From contig NZ_JALJWH010000001.1 of NCBI RefSeq assembly GCF_024168825.1, positions 496,001-560,000 of the forward strand: a stretch of DNA of 64,000 nucleotides, written 5' to 3'. The notes under the pieces are model-generated. The model saw only the letters and a list, made by a program, of their open reading frames with translations. It was not told the DNA's origin and did not search any database. This document shows, one piece after another, positions 1-8,768 of this stretch. Numbering within the stretch: position 1 is the first letter of the stretch; the number at the start of each line of letters is the position of its first letter. The translations under genes and the position numbers were made by a program. Source of the stretch: Paenarthrobacter sp. A20. Its GTDB lineage: Bacteria > Actinomycetota > Actinomycetes > Actinomycetales > Micrococcaceae.

Positions 1-839
1 CCACCGGCGGCGCAGCCAAGGTGCTGGACTGGCTGGAAGAGTGGCACCAGACGGAGTGGCCGGAACTCGATGTGGTCTGCACGTCCGTCACGGAGCAGTG
101 GAGCACCATCGCCGTCGTTGGCCCGAAGTCCCGCGCCGTGATCGCCAAGGTTGCTCCGCAGCTGGCCGAAAACGGTGGCCTGGATGCCGAAGCCTTCCCG
201 TTCATGACCTTCCGCGAGACCACGCTGGCCTCCGGGGTGCAGGCACGCGTTTGCCGCATCTCCTTCTCCGGCGAATTGGCCTACGAAATCAATATCCCGT
301 CCTGGTACGGACTCAACACCTGGGAAGCCGTTGCTGCCGCAGGTGCCGAGTTCAACATCACCCCCTACGGCACCGAAACCATGCACGTGCTCCGCGCCGA
401 GAAGGGCTACCCGATCGTCGGGCAGGACACCGACGGCACGGTCACGCCGCAGGACGCCGGCATGGACTGGATCGTCTCCAAGGCCAAGGACTTCATCGGC
501 AAGCGCTCCTACCTCCGTCAGGACGCCAGCCGCGAAGACCGGAAGCACCTGGTCAGCGTCCTTCCCGTGGACCACTCGTTGCGCTTGCCGGAAGGCACCC
601 AGCTGGTGGAAAAGGGCATCCCGGTCAACCCGGCTAATGGACCCGTCCCCATGGAGGGCTTCGTGACCTCCAGCTACCACAGCGCCGCGCTGGGCCGTTC
701 CTTCGCCCTGGCTCTCATTCAAAACGGCCGCAACCGCATCGGCGAGACCCTTGTGGCCTCGCTGGGAGACCAATTGGTGGACGTGGTTGTTGGCGAAACC
801 GTACTTTTCGATGCTGAAGGGACCCGCAAAGATGGCTGA
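1..839 (+). CDS. soxA: Sarcosine oxidase alpha subunit, C-terminal part (5' end outside window)
   Basis: This is the C-terminal part of the large subunit of heterotetrameric sarcosine oxidase, which demethylates sarcosine to glycine and passes the methyl carbon to tetrahydrofolate. The frame is open from base 3 with no start, so the gene begins upstream. The visible ~279 residues form the GcvT-like folate-binding domain. Recognisable pieces are [19 protein letters not shown], the [14 protein letters not shown] stretch and the FIGKRSYLR motif near the end of the GcvT barrel. The stop overlaps the start of soxG by 8 bp, as expected of the soxBDAG operon. The full-length family is close to 1000 residues, so roughly the last quarter is seen. 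The identification rests on this domain plus soxG and sdaA following; an isolated GcvT protein is less likely because of that order. Confidence 0.93.
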   Translation, partial: TGGAAKVLDWLEEWHQTEWPELDVVCTSVTEQWSTIAVVGPKSRAVIAKVAPQLAENGGLDAEAFPFMTFRETTLASGVQARVCRISFSGELAYEINIPSWYGLNTWEAVAAAGAEFNITPYGTETMHVLRAEKGYPIVGQDTDGTVTPQDAGMDWIVSKAKDFIGKRSYLRQDASREDRKHLVSVLPVDHSLRLPEGTQLVEKGIPVNPANGPVPMEGFVTSSYHSAALGRSFALALIQNGRNRIGETLVASLGDQLVDVVVGETVLFDAEGTRKDG

Positions 840-1476
840 AACAGCAACACCAGCAGAAACCGCACACGTCGACCGCGTCCGGGGCGCCCGCCGCAGCCCG
901 GCCGAGCACTTGGCTGACGCTTTCACCTCCGGCTCCGTGCCGGGCACGGTGACGCTCACCGAAATCCCCTACCAGGCCATGGTGGGCGTTCGGGTTCACC
1001 GAACGTCCGACGCCGGTGCCCGCGTGGCGTCCGTGACCGGCGGCTTGCCTGCCGCTTGCGGTGACGTGACGGGCAGCGGTTCCGTGAACACCCTGTGGCT
1101 TGGCCCTACCGAATTCATGGTCGTCGCACCCGAGGAAGCCCACGATTCCCTCGGAGGCTCTTTGGTCAGCGATCTGACCACGGCCCTCGGTGGAGACGCA
1201 GGCCAGGTGGTGGACCTGTCCGCCAACCGCACCACGTTCGAGCTCTCCGGCAGCCACGCCCGCGCAGTGCTGGAGAAGACCTGCGCCTTGGACCTGCACC
1301 CACGGGTCTTCAAGACCGGGACAGCTGTTTCCACCGAGCTCGCCCACATCCCGGTGATGCTCTGGAAGACCTCTGACGAGTCCTACCGGATCTTTCCCCG
1401 GGCCTCGTTTGCCGATTTCCTGGGACGCTGGCTCCTCGACGCCATGCGGGAGTACGCCTCCCCAGAGGTCCCCTAA
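832..1476 (+). CDS. soxG: Sarcosine oxidase gamma subunit
   Basis: This is the small gamma subunit of heterotetrameric sarcosine oxidase, a structural GcvT-like subunit of the cytosolic flavoenzyme complex. The ATG at 832 lies inside the soxA end (8-bp overlap) and gives 214 residues, the usual size. An upstream in-frame start at 751 would lie wholly within soxA and is not credible. The segment around [18 protein letters not shown] and the later [18 protein letters not shown] match SoxG, where the DLSANR..L.LSG pattern is well conserved. It shares one base with sdaA (TAATG), so translation is probably coupled along soxA-soxG-sdaA-purU. Confidence 0.93.
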   Translation: MAETATPAETAHVDRVRGARRSPAEHLADAFTSGSVPGTVTLTEIPYQAMVGVRVHRTSDAGARVASVTGGLPAACGDVTGSGSVNTLWLGPTEFMVVAPEEAHDSLGGSLVSDLTTALGGDAGQVVDLSANRTTFELSGSHARAVLEKTCALDLHPRVFKTGTAVSTELAHIPVMLWKTSDESYRIFPRASFADFLGRWLLDAMREYASPEVP

Positions 1477-2867
1477 TGGCATTGAGTGTGCTTGATCTGT
1501 TTTCTGTTGGCATCGGGCCGTCGTCTTCCCACACGGTAGGCCCGATGCGCGCGGCAAAGCAGTTCACGGACGGTCTTGAATCGTCCGGCCAGCTTCCGGC
1601 TACGGTGCGCGTCCAGGCTGAGCTTTTCGGCTCCCTGGGCGCCACCGGCCGGGGCCACGGCTCAGACAAGGCCGTGGTGCTGGGGCTGCAAGGCCACTCC
1701 CCCGAAACCGTGGACACCACCACTGCCGATGACCAGGTCGCAGCTGCCGCACTCGATGCAGAGCTACGCCTGGGCGGCAACCACCGCGTGGACTTCAACT
1801 GGGACGAGGACGTGGTCCTGCACCGGCGCAAGTCGTTGCCGGCGCACCCCAACGGCATGACGTTCCGCGCGCTGGACCACAGCGGCTCGGTCCTGCGGGA
1901 ACGCAGCTACTACTCCATCGGAGGCGGCTTTGTGGTGGACGGGGACGTCTCCGGAGCCGACAAAGTGGTAGCCGATGACACCGTTCTGCCCTACCCCTTC
2001 ACCACTGCCGATGAGCTCCTGGCCATCTGCGGCCGCGAAGGCAAGTCCATCTCGGACATCATGCTGGCCAACGAGCTCGTGTGGCGTACGGAAGAAGAGC
2101 TACGCGAACGGCTGCTGGGCATCTGGGCCGTCATGCAGGAATGCGTGGAGAACGGCTGCTCTGCCGAGGGAATCCTACCCGGAGGCCTGAAGGTCAGGCG
2201 ACGGGCGCCGTCGTTGTTCAAAAAGCTTTCCGAGACCGACGCGGACCTGAACGGAGCAAGTTCAGCGGATCCCCTCCTCGCCATGGAATGGGTCAACCTG
2301 TTCGCCCTGGCCGTGAACGAGGAAAACGCCGCGGGCGGCAGGATCGTCACCGCGCCCACCAACGGTGCAGCCGGCATTGTCCCGGCAGTGCTGCACTATT
2401 ACACCAAGTTTGTGCCGGGAGCCAACGACGACGGAGTCGTGCGCTTCCTGCTGGCGGCGGCCGCCGTCGGAATTCTGTTCAAGATCAACGCATCCATTTC
2501 GGGTGCCGAAGTCGGCTGCCAAGGCGAGGTTGGTTCCGCCTGCTCCATGGCCGCTGCGGGGCTCTGCGAAGTCCTCGGCGGAACGCCTGAGCAGGTGGAA
2601 AATGCTGCCGAGGTGGGCATCGAACACAACCTGGGACTCACCTGCGATCCCGTGGGCGGGCTGGTGCAGATCCCCTGCATCGAACGCAACGCAATCGCCA
2701 GCGTGAAGGCCATCAACGCCGCCCGCCTCGCCCTGCACGGCGATGGCAGCCACAAAGTGTCCTTGGACAAAGCCATCAAGACCATGCGCGAAACAGGCGC
2801 GGACATGAAATCAAAGTACAAGGAGACCTCCCGTGGAGGCCTCGCCGTCAACGTAGTGGAGTGCTAG
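1476..2867 (+). CDS. sdaA: L-serine ammonia-lyase (iron-sulfur)
   Basis: This cytosolic [4Fe-4S] enzyme converts L-serine to pyruvate and ammonia. The 463-residue single chain combines the beta and alpha domains, as in most actinobacterial SdaA. The N-terminus has [18 protein letters not shown], typical of the beta domain. The catalytic alpha domain shows [18 protein letters not shown], a [13 protein letters not shown] stretch and IERN, which carry the cluster-ligating cysteines. The start overlaps the soxG stop by one base and purU follows after two bases. In this context serine, made from glycine and methylene-THF released by sarcosine oxidase, would be channelled to pyruvate. Confidence 0.97.
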   Translation: MALSVLDLFSVGIGPSSSHTVGPMRAAKQFTDGLESSGQLPATVRVQAELFGSLGATGRGHGSDKAVVLGLQGHSPETVDTTTADDQVAAAALDAELRLGGNHRVDFNWDEDVVLHRRKSLPAHPNGMTFRALDHSGSVLRERSYYSIGGGFVVDGDVSGADKVVADDTVLPYPFTTADELLAICGREGKSISDIMLANELVWRTEEELRERLLGIWAVMQECVENGCSAEGILPGGLKVRRRAPSLFKKLSETDADLNGASSADPLLAMEWVNLFALAVNEENAAGGRIVTAPTNGAAGIVPAVLHYYTKFVPGANDDGVVRFLLAAAAVGILFKINASISGAEVGCQGEVGSACSMAAAGLCEVLGGTPEQVENAAEVGIEHNLGLTCDPVGGLVQIPCIERNAIASVKAINAARLALHGDGSHKVSLDKAIKTMRETGADMKSKYKETSRGGLAVNVVEC

Positions 2868-2869
2868 CC

Positions 2870-3769
2870 ATGACTGCCATCCAAACTGAAACTGCTGCCG
2901 TTTCCCCCACTGAGACGACTGTGGAGCACGTCCTCACCCTCGACTGCCCTGAGGGTCCCGGAATTGTCCACGCGGTGTCCGGCTTCCTGCTGGAACACGG
3001 CTGCGACATCATCGACAACAAGCAGTTCGGCGATCGCGCCGAACGCCACTTCTTCATGCGGGTACACTTCGCGTCCGACGCCGGCACCTCCACTGTTGAT
3101 GAGCTGCGGGCCGCTTTCTCTCCAGTAGGCGAGAAGTACGGCATGAACTGGCAGCTGGAGCGCCAGGGGTACAAGCGCCGCGTGCTGATCATGGTCTCGA
3201 AGTTCGGGCACTGCCTGAACGACTTGCTGTTCCGCGCACGGATCGGTGAGCTGCCCATTGACGTGGTGGGTGTCGTGTCCAACCACACCGACCATCAGGG
3301 TTTGGCAGAGTGGCATGGGATTCCGTTCTTCCACGTTCCTGTCACGGCTGCCACCAAGCCTGCAGCCGAGGGTCGCTTGCTGGAGATCATCGATGAACTG
3401 GACGTTGAGCTCATTGTCCTTGCCCGCTACATGCAGGTACTCAGCGACGACCTCGCCCGCAAGCTCGACGGCCGGGCGATCAACATCCACCACTCGTTCC
3501 TGCCGAGCTTCAAGGGTGCCAAGCCCTACCACCAGGCCTACGCGCGTGGCGTGAAAACTGTGGGTGCCACTGCCCACTACGTGAATGGCGAGTTGGACGA
3601 AGGACCAATCATCGCCCAGCAGGTAGTGGAGGTGGACCACACGTTCGGGCCGGACGATCTCGTAGCCGCCGGCCGGGACACAGAATGCAAGGCCCTCAGC
3701 AACGCCGTTCGCTGGCACTGCGAGGGGCGGATCATCCTGAATGGGACCAGGACGATCGTGTTGAAGTAG
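2870..3769 (+). CDS. purU: Formyltetrahydrofolate deformylase
   Basis: This enzyme hydrolyses 10-formyl-THF to formate and THF and balances the one-carbon pool. The 299-residue protein has an N-terminal ACT domain (roughly residues 18-95, LTLDCPEGPGIVHAVSGFL) and a C-terminal formyltransferase domain. The catalytic segment INIHHSFLPSFKGAKPYHQA and the later GATAHYVNGELDEGPII carry the Asn, His and Asp of the PurN/PurU family. The ATG at 2870 starts two bases after the sdaA stop. The GTG nine bases upstream lies inside sdaA and is less likely. As the last gene of the sox operon, it would recycle folate loaded with carbon from sarcosine. Confidence 0.96.
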   Translation: MTAIQTETAAVSPTETTVEHVLTLDCPEGPGIVHAVSGFLLEHGCDIIDNKQFGDRAERHFFMRVHFASDAGTSTVDELRAAFSPVGEKYGMNWQLERQGYKRRVLIMVSKFGHCLNDLLFRARIGELPIDVVGVVSNHTDHQGLAEWHGIPFFHVPVTAATKPAAEGRLLEIIDELDVELIVLARYMQVLSDDLARKLDGRAINIHHSFLPSFKGAKPYHQAYARGVKTVGATAHYVNGELDEGPIIAQQVVEVDHTFGPDDLVAAGRDTECKALSNAVRWHCEGRIILNGTRTIVLK

Positions 3770-3783
3770 GCCTTGACTACCCG

Positions 3784-3845
3784 ATTCGACGGTTTGCTGC
3801 GCGTTAGACGGTTTGAGCCGTCGAGTGGGCAGCGAGCCGTCGAAT
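3784..3845. terminator. Nested hairpin between convergent purU and PucR genes
   Basis: An outer 9-bp stem (ATTCGACGG at 3784-3792 with CCGTCGAAT at 3837-3845) encloses GCTGC/GCAGC and an inner hairpin GACGG-TTTGAG-CCGTC. The word GACGGTTTG occurs twice, so the fold is multi-armed. It sits between two converging genes, where a bidirectional terminator is expected, but there is no clear T-run. Confidence 0.5.
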
Positions 3846-3861
3846 TGGTGGTTAAAGGCCG

Positions 3862-5331
3862 CTACAAGCGGGCAACCTTCGTTGCCAGATGCAAGGCCCC
3901 GAGCCGGCCAGTCCCCCGTGGATCTCCCCCGCACAGGTCAAAAATCCGCTGCAGCCTGTGATGCATGGACTGCCGCTCCAGGTGCAACCCACGTGCCGCT
4001 TGGGCCGTGTTGCATCCCGAATCCAACCAGACGGTCAGCGTGCGCAACAGCTCGGACTTTTTCAGGCGGTCATGCTCGAGGACGGCGCCCAGCTGCCGCT
4101 GGACGAACCCTTCGCGCGCGGCCGGGTCCAGGGACTCTTGGGCAAGGAGCTCCACCGCCAAGGTGTCAGCATCCACCACACCCCCGGTGCCCGGATCCAG
4201 GCCAAGCGCCCGCCGCGCCTCAGCCAGGGACCATGGCGCATCATCTATGCCGACACCCAACGGCCCGACAGCCACCGCAGAGCCGGCCGGCACCTCCAAG
4301 CGACGCAACGCATCCAACAGCGAACGCCGGGTGGCAGCCCCGTCGCCCAAGGCGGCGAGCGCGATCAGTTCAGCATTGCCCGCATAGCTTGCGCTGTGCG
4401 GAACACACTCGCGCAGCAGGGCATCCACGGCAGGGCGCAAGTGCCCTGCGCCTGTTGATCGAATCACGACGGCGGCTACCGCGCCGTCCGTGGGGAAGCC
4501 CGACGCAGGTCCGAGCTGCTGAAGTTGCCAACGCTGACTCCCCGAATTGATGGCACGCATGAGCTCGATTCCCGCCAGCTCCTTCAACCCCGGCGGCATG
4601 CGTTGCATCAACGCCAATCCGAGGATGTCGACGGAACGCTCCCCGGCCACGCGCGCCAGGCCACCGTCGCCGCCGTCGGGCATGACCAACTCAAGGCGGG
4701 CCGCAAGGACTCCCCGCACCGGAACGTCCACCACGGTGACGCTCCCGCCGTCGTCCATTCCAGAAATGCCGCCGGCGGCGCCGAGGGTGAGGCCCGACGG
4801 CGAGACCAGCCGCGCGCTGGCACCTGTCCTTTCGGACAGGACAGCCAGGAGCTGGTCGAGTCCGCCGCCGTGGGCAAGTTCGGCGGCCATGGCATGGCTG
4901 GCTTGGTCGGCATGTTGGAGGTGCTCCACGGATTCGCTGACCAACAGGGAATTGATCTCCTGCATTACGCCGACGAACGGGACAACCTGGCGCAGTTCGA
5001 TCACCGGCAATCCGGCAGCCTCGGCCACCTCCAGCATGATGGCCGGCACCTCGGGAAGCGCCGGGCCGGTTTCCAGCGCCAGCGCCGCGATCCCCCGGGC
5101 CGCCAGCTCGCGGACGTAGTTGGCCTGCCGTTCCGCGGTCACGCCGGCGAGCGCCTGCCCACCGCTGAGCAGCAGTTCGCCGCCACTGAGGAGCGGGGCG
5201 ATGTCCAGCACTTCGCTTGAGTGCACCCAACGGACCGGCCGGGAGAGCGCGTCCGGCACATCGTTGAGGACCCGGGGGTCCGCAGATTTCAGGCTTTGGT
5301 ACTCCAGAGCTGCTCCCAGCACAATGGACAT
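3862..5331 (-). CDS. PucR-family transcriptional regulator
   Basis: This is a 489-residue cytosolic DNA-binding regulator of the PucR family. The N-terminal PucR ligand domain covers about residues 5-125 (ALSRPVRWVHSSEVLDIAPLL then GGELLLSGGQAL). The C-terminal HTH_30 segment has the family pattern of one long recognition helix: TLTVWLDSGCNTAQAARGLH followed by ERQSMHHRLQRIFDLCGGDP. The ATG at 5331 (MSIVLGAALEYQ) places the PucR domain where the family has it; the open frame could begin up to 69 bases earlier at weaker starts. It is divergent from the NCS1 permease gene, whose product probably brings in the inducer or substrate. PucR proteins commonly control purine or amino-acid catabolism. 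Confidence 0.9.
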   Translation of the reverse strand: MSIVLGAALEYQSLKSADPRVLNDVPDALSRPVRWVHSSEVLDIAPLLSGGELLLSGGQALAGVTAERQANYVRELAARGIAALALETGPALPEVPAIMLEVAEAAGLPVIELRQVVPFVGVMQEINSLLVSESVEHLQHADQASHAMAAELAHGGGLDQLLAVLSERTGASARLVSPSGLTLGAAGGISGMDDGGSVTVVDVPVRGVLAARLELVMPDGGDGGLARVAGERSVDILGLALMQRMPPGLKELAGIELMRAINSGSQRWQLQQLGPASGFPTDGAVAAVVIRSTGAGHLRPAVDALLRECVPHSASYAGNAELIALAALGDGAATRRSLLDALRRLEVPAGSAVAVGPLGVGIDDAPWSLAEARRALGLDPGTGGVVDADTLAVELLAQESLDPAAREGFVQRQLGAVLEHDRLKKSELLRTLTVWLDSGCNTAQAARGLHLERQSMHHRLQRIFDLCGGDPRGTGRLGALHLATKVARL

Positions 5332-5404
5332 GACACTCCGTACGGTCCTTGATGGCTTGTTTAGACACATAGTATCTTGTTGCTGTGATCTGGGGCACAT
5401 ACGC

Positions 5405-5421
5405 TGAAAGGGTCCCTTTCA
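5405..5421. promoter_or_regulatory. 17-bp perfect palindrome upstream of the permease
   Basis: TGAAAGGG-T-CCCTTTCA lies between the PucR gene and the permease, ending 18 bases before the permease ATG and just ahead of its GGAGG ribosome binding site (5427-5431). A repressor or the divergent PucR protein could bind here; alternatively it folds in the leader RNA. It is seen directly, and its function is inferred. Confidence 0.45.
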
Positions 5422-5439
5422 CACACGGAGGCTCTCCCC

Positions 5440-6975
5440 ATGCAAGACAACCTCTCCCCTTCGCCTTCAAGCCCAGCGCAGTCAGGTCCGGCAACGGCGC
5501 CGGCCCACGACAGTGAAGCCTGGCTCCAACCCATCCCCGAGGCAGACCGTACGCGCAAGGTTTCCGGACAGTTCTGGATCTGGGCAGGCGCAAACCTCGC
5601 CCCTATTAACTGGGTGCTGGGTGCACTCGGAATCCACCTCGGCCTCGGCTTCGCGGACACCGTCATTGTCCTGGTCCTTGGAAACCTGATCGGCATGCTG
5701 CTCTTCGGCTGCTTCGTGCTCCTCGGCCAGAAAACCGGCGCTACGGGAATGGTGCTGGCCCGCGCAGCCTTCGGCCGCCGCGGCAACTACCTCCCCGCCG
5801 CCATCCAGGCCCTTTTGGTGATCGGCTGGTGCGCCGTCAATACCTGGATCATCCTGGACCTGGTGATGGCATTGTTCGGCACCCTTGGCTGGGTAGATCC
5901 CGAGGCCAAGAACTACGCCTGGAAGATCGGCGTCGCCACCGCCATCATGGCAGCCCAGGTAGCCATCGCCTGGTTCGGTTACAAGGCCATCGCAGCTTTT
6001 GAAAAGTGGACCGTCCCGCCCACCATCATCATCCTGGCTGTCATGTCATGCGTGGCGTGGTTCGGCATGAAGATCGACTGGGGGTACGCAGGTCCCGCCG
6101 GTAACATCCTGGAAGGATCCGAGCGGATCGCCGCCATGAGTGCAGTGATGACAGCAATCGGCATCGGCTGGGGCATCACGTGGTTCACTTACGCTGCCGA
6201 TTACTCCCGCTTCGTCAGCACTTCGGTTCCCAAGCGAAAGGTTTACCTCGCATCAGTTCTCGGCCAGTTCATCCCCGTGGTGTGGCTTGGCGTCCTCGGT
6301 GCCAGCCTGGCTACCAACAGCGGCGAGATCGATCCCGGTAAGTTGATCGTCCAGAATTTCGGCGTCCTTGCCCTCCCGGTCCTTCTCATGGTCCTGCACG
6401 GCCCCATCGCCACCAACATCCTCAATATCTACACCTTCTCCGTGGCCACGCAGGCCCTGGACATCAAGATCAGCCGCCGCAAACTGAACCTCTTCGTCGG
6501 CGTCTTCTCGCTTATCGCCGTCGTGTTCTTCATCTTCCAAGAGGACTTCGCGGCAGTGCTCGATGCCTGGCTGATCGGTCTGGTTGCCTGGGTGGCCGCC
6601 TGGGGCGGAGTCATGCTGGTGCACTACTTCTGGCTGGAAAAGCGTTGGCCTGCCAAGGTTGACCGCCTGTTCGACGCCGTGGGAACGCACCGCTTGCCCG
6701 TCATCAACTGGGCCGGAATCCTATCCCTGCTGATCGGCATCTTCTCCACCTGGCTGTTCATGTACGGACTGGTTCCCGCCATGCAGGGCCCCATCGCCGT
6801 GGCATTGGGCGGGTGGGATCTCTCCTGGCTGGCTGGGGGACTCACCAGCGCGGCAGCCTATGCAATCCTCGGGCCACGGGCCCACAAGAAGTTCATCCTC
6901 GCGGACTCGAACCATGTGTCGGCAACACAGCCGGTACCGGCCGCTCCGGCAGTTCCCGAAAGGACCACAGCATGA
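5440..6975 (+). CDS. NCS1-family purine/cytosine-type permease
   Basis: This 511-residue integral membrane protein is of the nucleobase-cation-symport-1 family (purine-cytosine permease, PF02133). About twelve hydrophobic segments are visible. The first carries FWIWAGANLAPINWVLGALG, the second GNLIGMLLFG, and the region RAAFGRRGNYLPAA is conserved in the family. It imports a nucleobase, hydantoin, allantoin or a related heterocycle by proton or sodium symport; the exact substrate cannot be read from the sequence. GGAGG sits eight bases before the ATG. The stop overlaps the start of the downstream hydrolase (ATGA), so the two are co-translated. The PucR gene is divergent. Confidence 0.92.
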   Translation: MQDNLSPSPSSPAQSGPATAPAHDSEAWLQPIPEADRTRKVSGQFWIWAGANLAPINWVLGALGIHLGLGFADTVIVLVLGNLIGMLLFGCFVLLGQKTGATGMVLARAAFGRRGNYLPAAIQALLVIGWCAVNTWIILDLVMALFGTLGWVDPEAKNYAWKIGVATAIMAAQVAIAWFGYKAIAAFEKWTVPPTIIILAVMSCVAWFGMKIDWGYAGPAGNILEGSERIAAMSAVMTAIGIGWGITWFTYAADYSRFVSTSVPKRKVYLASVLGQFIPVVWLGVLGASLATNSGEIDPGKLIVQNFGVLALPVLLMVLHGPIATNILNIYTFSVATQALDIKISRRKLNLFVGVFSLIAVVFFIFQEDFAAVLDAWLIGLVAWVAAWGGVMLVHYFWLEKRWPAKVDRLFDAVGTHRLPVINWAGILSLLIGIFSTWLFMYGLVPAMQGPIAVALGGWDLSWLAGGLTSAAAYAILGPRAHKKFILADSNHVSATQPVPAAPAVPERTTA

Positions 6976-7925
6976 ACCAGCCCGCTTTCGCTGATTCACT
7001 CCACCCGATCACGTGGCCCGAGGGCTACCGGGCCGCAGCGTCCTTCACGTTCGACGTCGATGCCGAGTCGTGCACCATCGCCCATGACCCTTCCAGCACG
7101 CGGCGCATGTCCCTTATGAGCCACCAGTCGTACGGCCCCAAGATCGCCGTGCCGCGTTTGCTCCAGATCCTGGACCGCCAGGACATCAAGGCTTCCTTTT
7201 TCATTCCGGGTTTCACAGCCGAGAGCTACCCTGACGTCGTTCGCAGGATCGCCGACGGTGGGCACGAGATCGCCCACCACGGCTACCTCCACGAGCCTAT
7301 GCAGGGCATCGACGCCGCTACCGAGGCCAGTTATCTGGACCGCGGCCTGGAGGCCCTCGCGAACGTTGCCGGCATCAGGCCCGTGGGTTACCGGGCACCT
7401 TGGTGGGAGCTGAACTGGCAGTCACCTGCCCTATTGGCGGACCGCGGCTTCCTCTATGATTCGAGCCTGCTCGACGGCGATGCCCCCTACCGCATGGCCG
7501 TCGCCGAGGGCGACTCCAGGGACATCGTGGAGATCCCAGTGGACTGGGCACTGGACGACTGGGAGCAATATGGGTTCTACCCTGGCGTCACGGGGAGCGG
7601 GGTCATCGAGAGCCCGGCCAAGGCGCTCGAAATGTGGACCCTCGAGGCCCAGGCGCACCACGCCCAGGGAAGCTGCTTCGTCCTGACCAACCACCCGTTC
7701 ATCTCCGGCCGGCCGTCCCGGGCTGTGGCTTTGGAACAGTTGATCGAGCGGGTCAAGGACCTGGATGGCATGTGGGTCACCACGTTGGCCAGGATCGCGC
7801 AACACACCAAGGACACCGTGCACGAAATCCACACCCACGCCCGAATCGACATCCCGCTGTTCCCGGGAGCCGGAGCAACCTTCCGCCCTGCACAGGTCAA
7901 AGCGCCCCTCCCCGCGCACCACTAA
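6972..7925 (+). CDS. NodB-fold hydrolase (polysaccharide deacetylase / cyclic imidase-like)
   Basis: This 317-residue protein of the polysaccharide deacetylase superfamily has no signal peptide and so acts in the cytosol. The metal-site motifs are TFDVDAES near residue 25, HEIAHHGYLHE near 98, then GYRAPWWELN and FLYDSSLLDGDAPY. Cytosolic members with this architecture include the HpPgdA type, PuuE allantoinase and metal-dependent cyclic imidases, which open ring amides. Co-translation with an NCS1 heterocycle permease and a PucR regulator favours the imidase/allantoinase reading over cell-wall deacetylation. That is inference from context. The ATG at 6972 overlaps the permease stop by four bases. 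Confidence 0.85.
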   Translation: MNQPAFADSLHPITWPEGYRAAASFTFDVDAESCTIAHDPSSTRRMSLMSHQSYGPKIAVPRLLQILDRQDIKASFFIPGFTAESYPDVVRRIADGGHEIAHHGYLHEPMQGIDAATEASYLDRGLEALANVAGIRPVGYRAPWWELNWQSPALLADRGFLYDSSLLDGDAPYRMAVAEGDSRDIVEIPVDWALDDWEQYGFYPGVTGSGVIESPAKALEMWTLEAQAHHAQGSCFVLTNHPFISGRPSRAVALEQLIERVKDLDGMWVTTLARIAQHTKDTVHEIHTHARIDIPLFPGAGATFRPAQVKAPLPAHH

Positions 7926-7936
7926 TTCCACCGCCC

Positions 7937-7982
7937 AGATGGCAGAAGATGACAATCCTGGAGCTCGGGATTGCCATCTTTT
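7937..7982 (+). terminator. Intrinsic terminator of permease-hydrolase operon
   Basis: AGATGGCA (7937-7944) pairs with TGCCATCT (7972-7979), with an inner AATCC/GGATT stem, and the structure ends in TTTT. It lies 12 bases after the hydrolase stop, as expected of a factor-independent terminator. Confidence 0.75.
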
Positions 7983-8009
7983 GCCATCCCGGCGCGGTGT
8001 TTAAGGGCT

Positions 8010-8513
8010 TTAACCGTTCACGGCGTTGATCCACACTCCGATGATCCATGTACTTGCTGCGGCACACGCCAGCCCGAACTCCACAAGGATCCCGATGCCG
8101 GTGGCTTTGAGCGCGGCGCCACTGGATTTCAAGGCATCAGGGAAGTTGCGGGTGCGCTGGACTTCGCTCAGGAGAAGTCCGGCGGCGAACCCCACAAAGA
8201 GCCCCACCACGGGAATGACGAACATTCCCACGACGCCCAGGACCACGCCGATCAGCACCGACCGGTTGGGGATGCCATGCTGCTTCAGCTTGCGTCCGGT
8301 CAGCACCGCGCTGGCGGCCATCCCCGCCACCACAAACACCATTCCGACGGCGAAGATCACCCATCCCAGCGGACCGGCACCTCCCCAGATGGCCCATGCC
8401 AACAGGCTTGCGCCGATAAGAATGCTGCCCGGAAGCACGGGAATGATGGTTCCGGCCACACCGACCGCGATGGCCAGGCCGCACAGGATGGTCACGATGA
8501 GTTCGGCGTTCAT
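8010..8513 (-). CDS. DUF456 domain membrane protein
   Basis: This is a 167-residue inner-membrane protein of the DUF456 family, whose function is unknown. The sequence is almost entirely hydrophobic and Gly-rich, with about four to five membrane segments (for instance LIVTILCGLAIAVGVAGTII). The PVLPGSILIGASLLAWAIWG stretch and the GFAAGLLLSEVQRTRN segment are typical of DUF456. The ATG at 8513 begins directly before the first hydrophobic helix; an in-frame start 57 bases upstream adds an atypical charged leader and was not used. It stands alone and converges on the permease operon. Confidence 0.85.
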   Translation of the reverse strand: MNAELIVTILCGLAIAVGVAGTIIPVLPGSILIGASLLAWAIWGGAGPLGWVIFAVGMVFVVAGMAASAVLTGRKLKQHGIPNRSVLIGVVLGVVGMFVIPVVGLFVGFAAGLLLSEVQRTRNFPDALKSSGAALKATGIGILVEFGLACAAASTWIIGVWINAVNG

Positions 8514-8645
8514 GCCCCTCAGTCTAGGTGGCGCCCGAAAACAAACGGCGTCCGCGAGCTGTATGAACAACTAGCCAACCAAGGCCAATGACTAATCCTC
8601 GGCTACACAGAAATGATCGGGAAACAGCAGATTAACGCCAATCCA

Positions 8646-8661
8646 ACTTGTCTATACAACT
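8646..8661. promoter_or_regulatory. GntR/HutC-type operator candidate (TTGTCTATACAA core)
   Basis: The 16 bases ACTTGTCTATACAACT match the DasR/NagR/PhnF style of site (A-C-T-G-G-T-C-T-A-G-A-C-C-A-C-T) at 13 of 16 positions. They lie about 110 bases upstream of the secreted phosphodiesterase start. UTRA-domain GntR regulators of amino-sugar or phosphonate genes bind such sequences. The core also contains a plausible -10 (TATACA). Confidence 0.5.
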
Positions 8662-8768
8662 GGCGATTTTCCTTGATTAGCCCGTCTCCGCGCGGCAGGG
8701 TTGAGGAGTCAGGCTGTCGGCAACACTCAGCCAACAGCTCCCACTCGGACCCGAACCTGGAGAAAACA

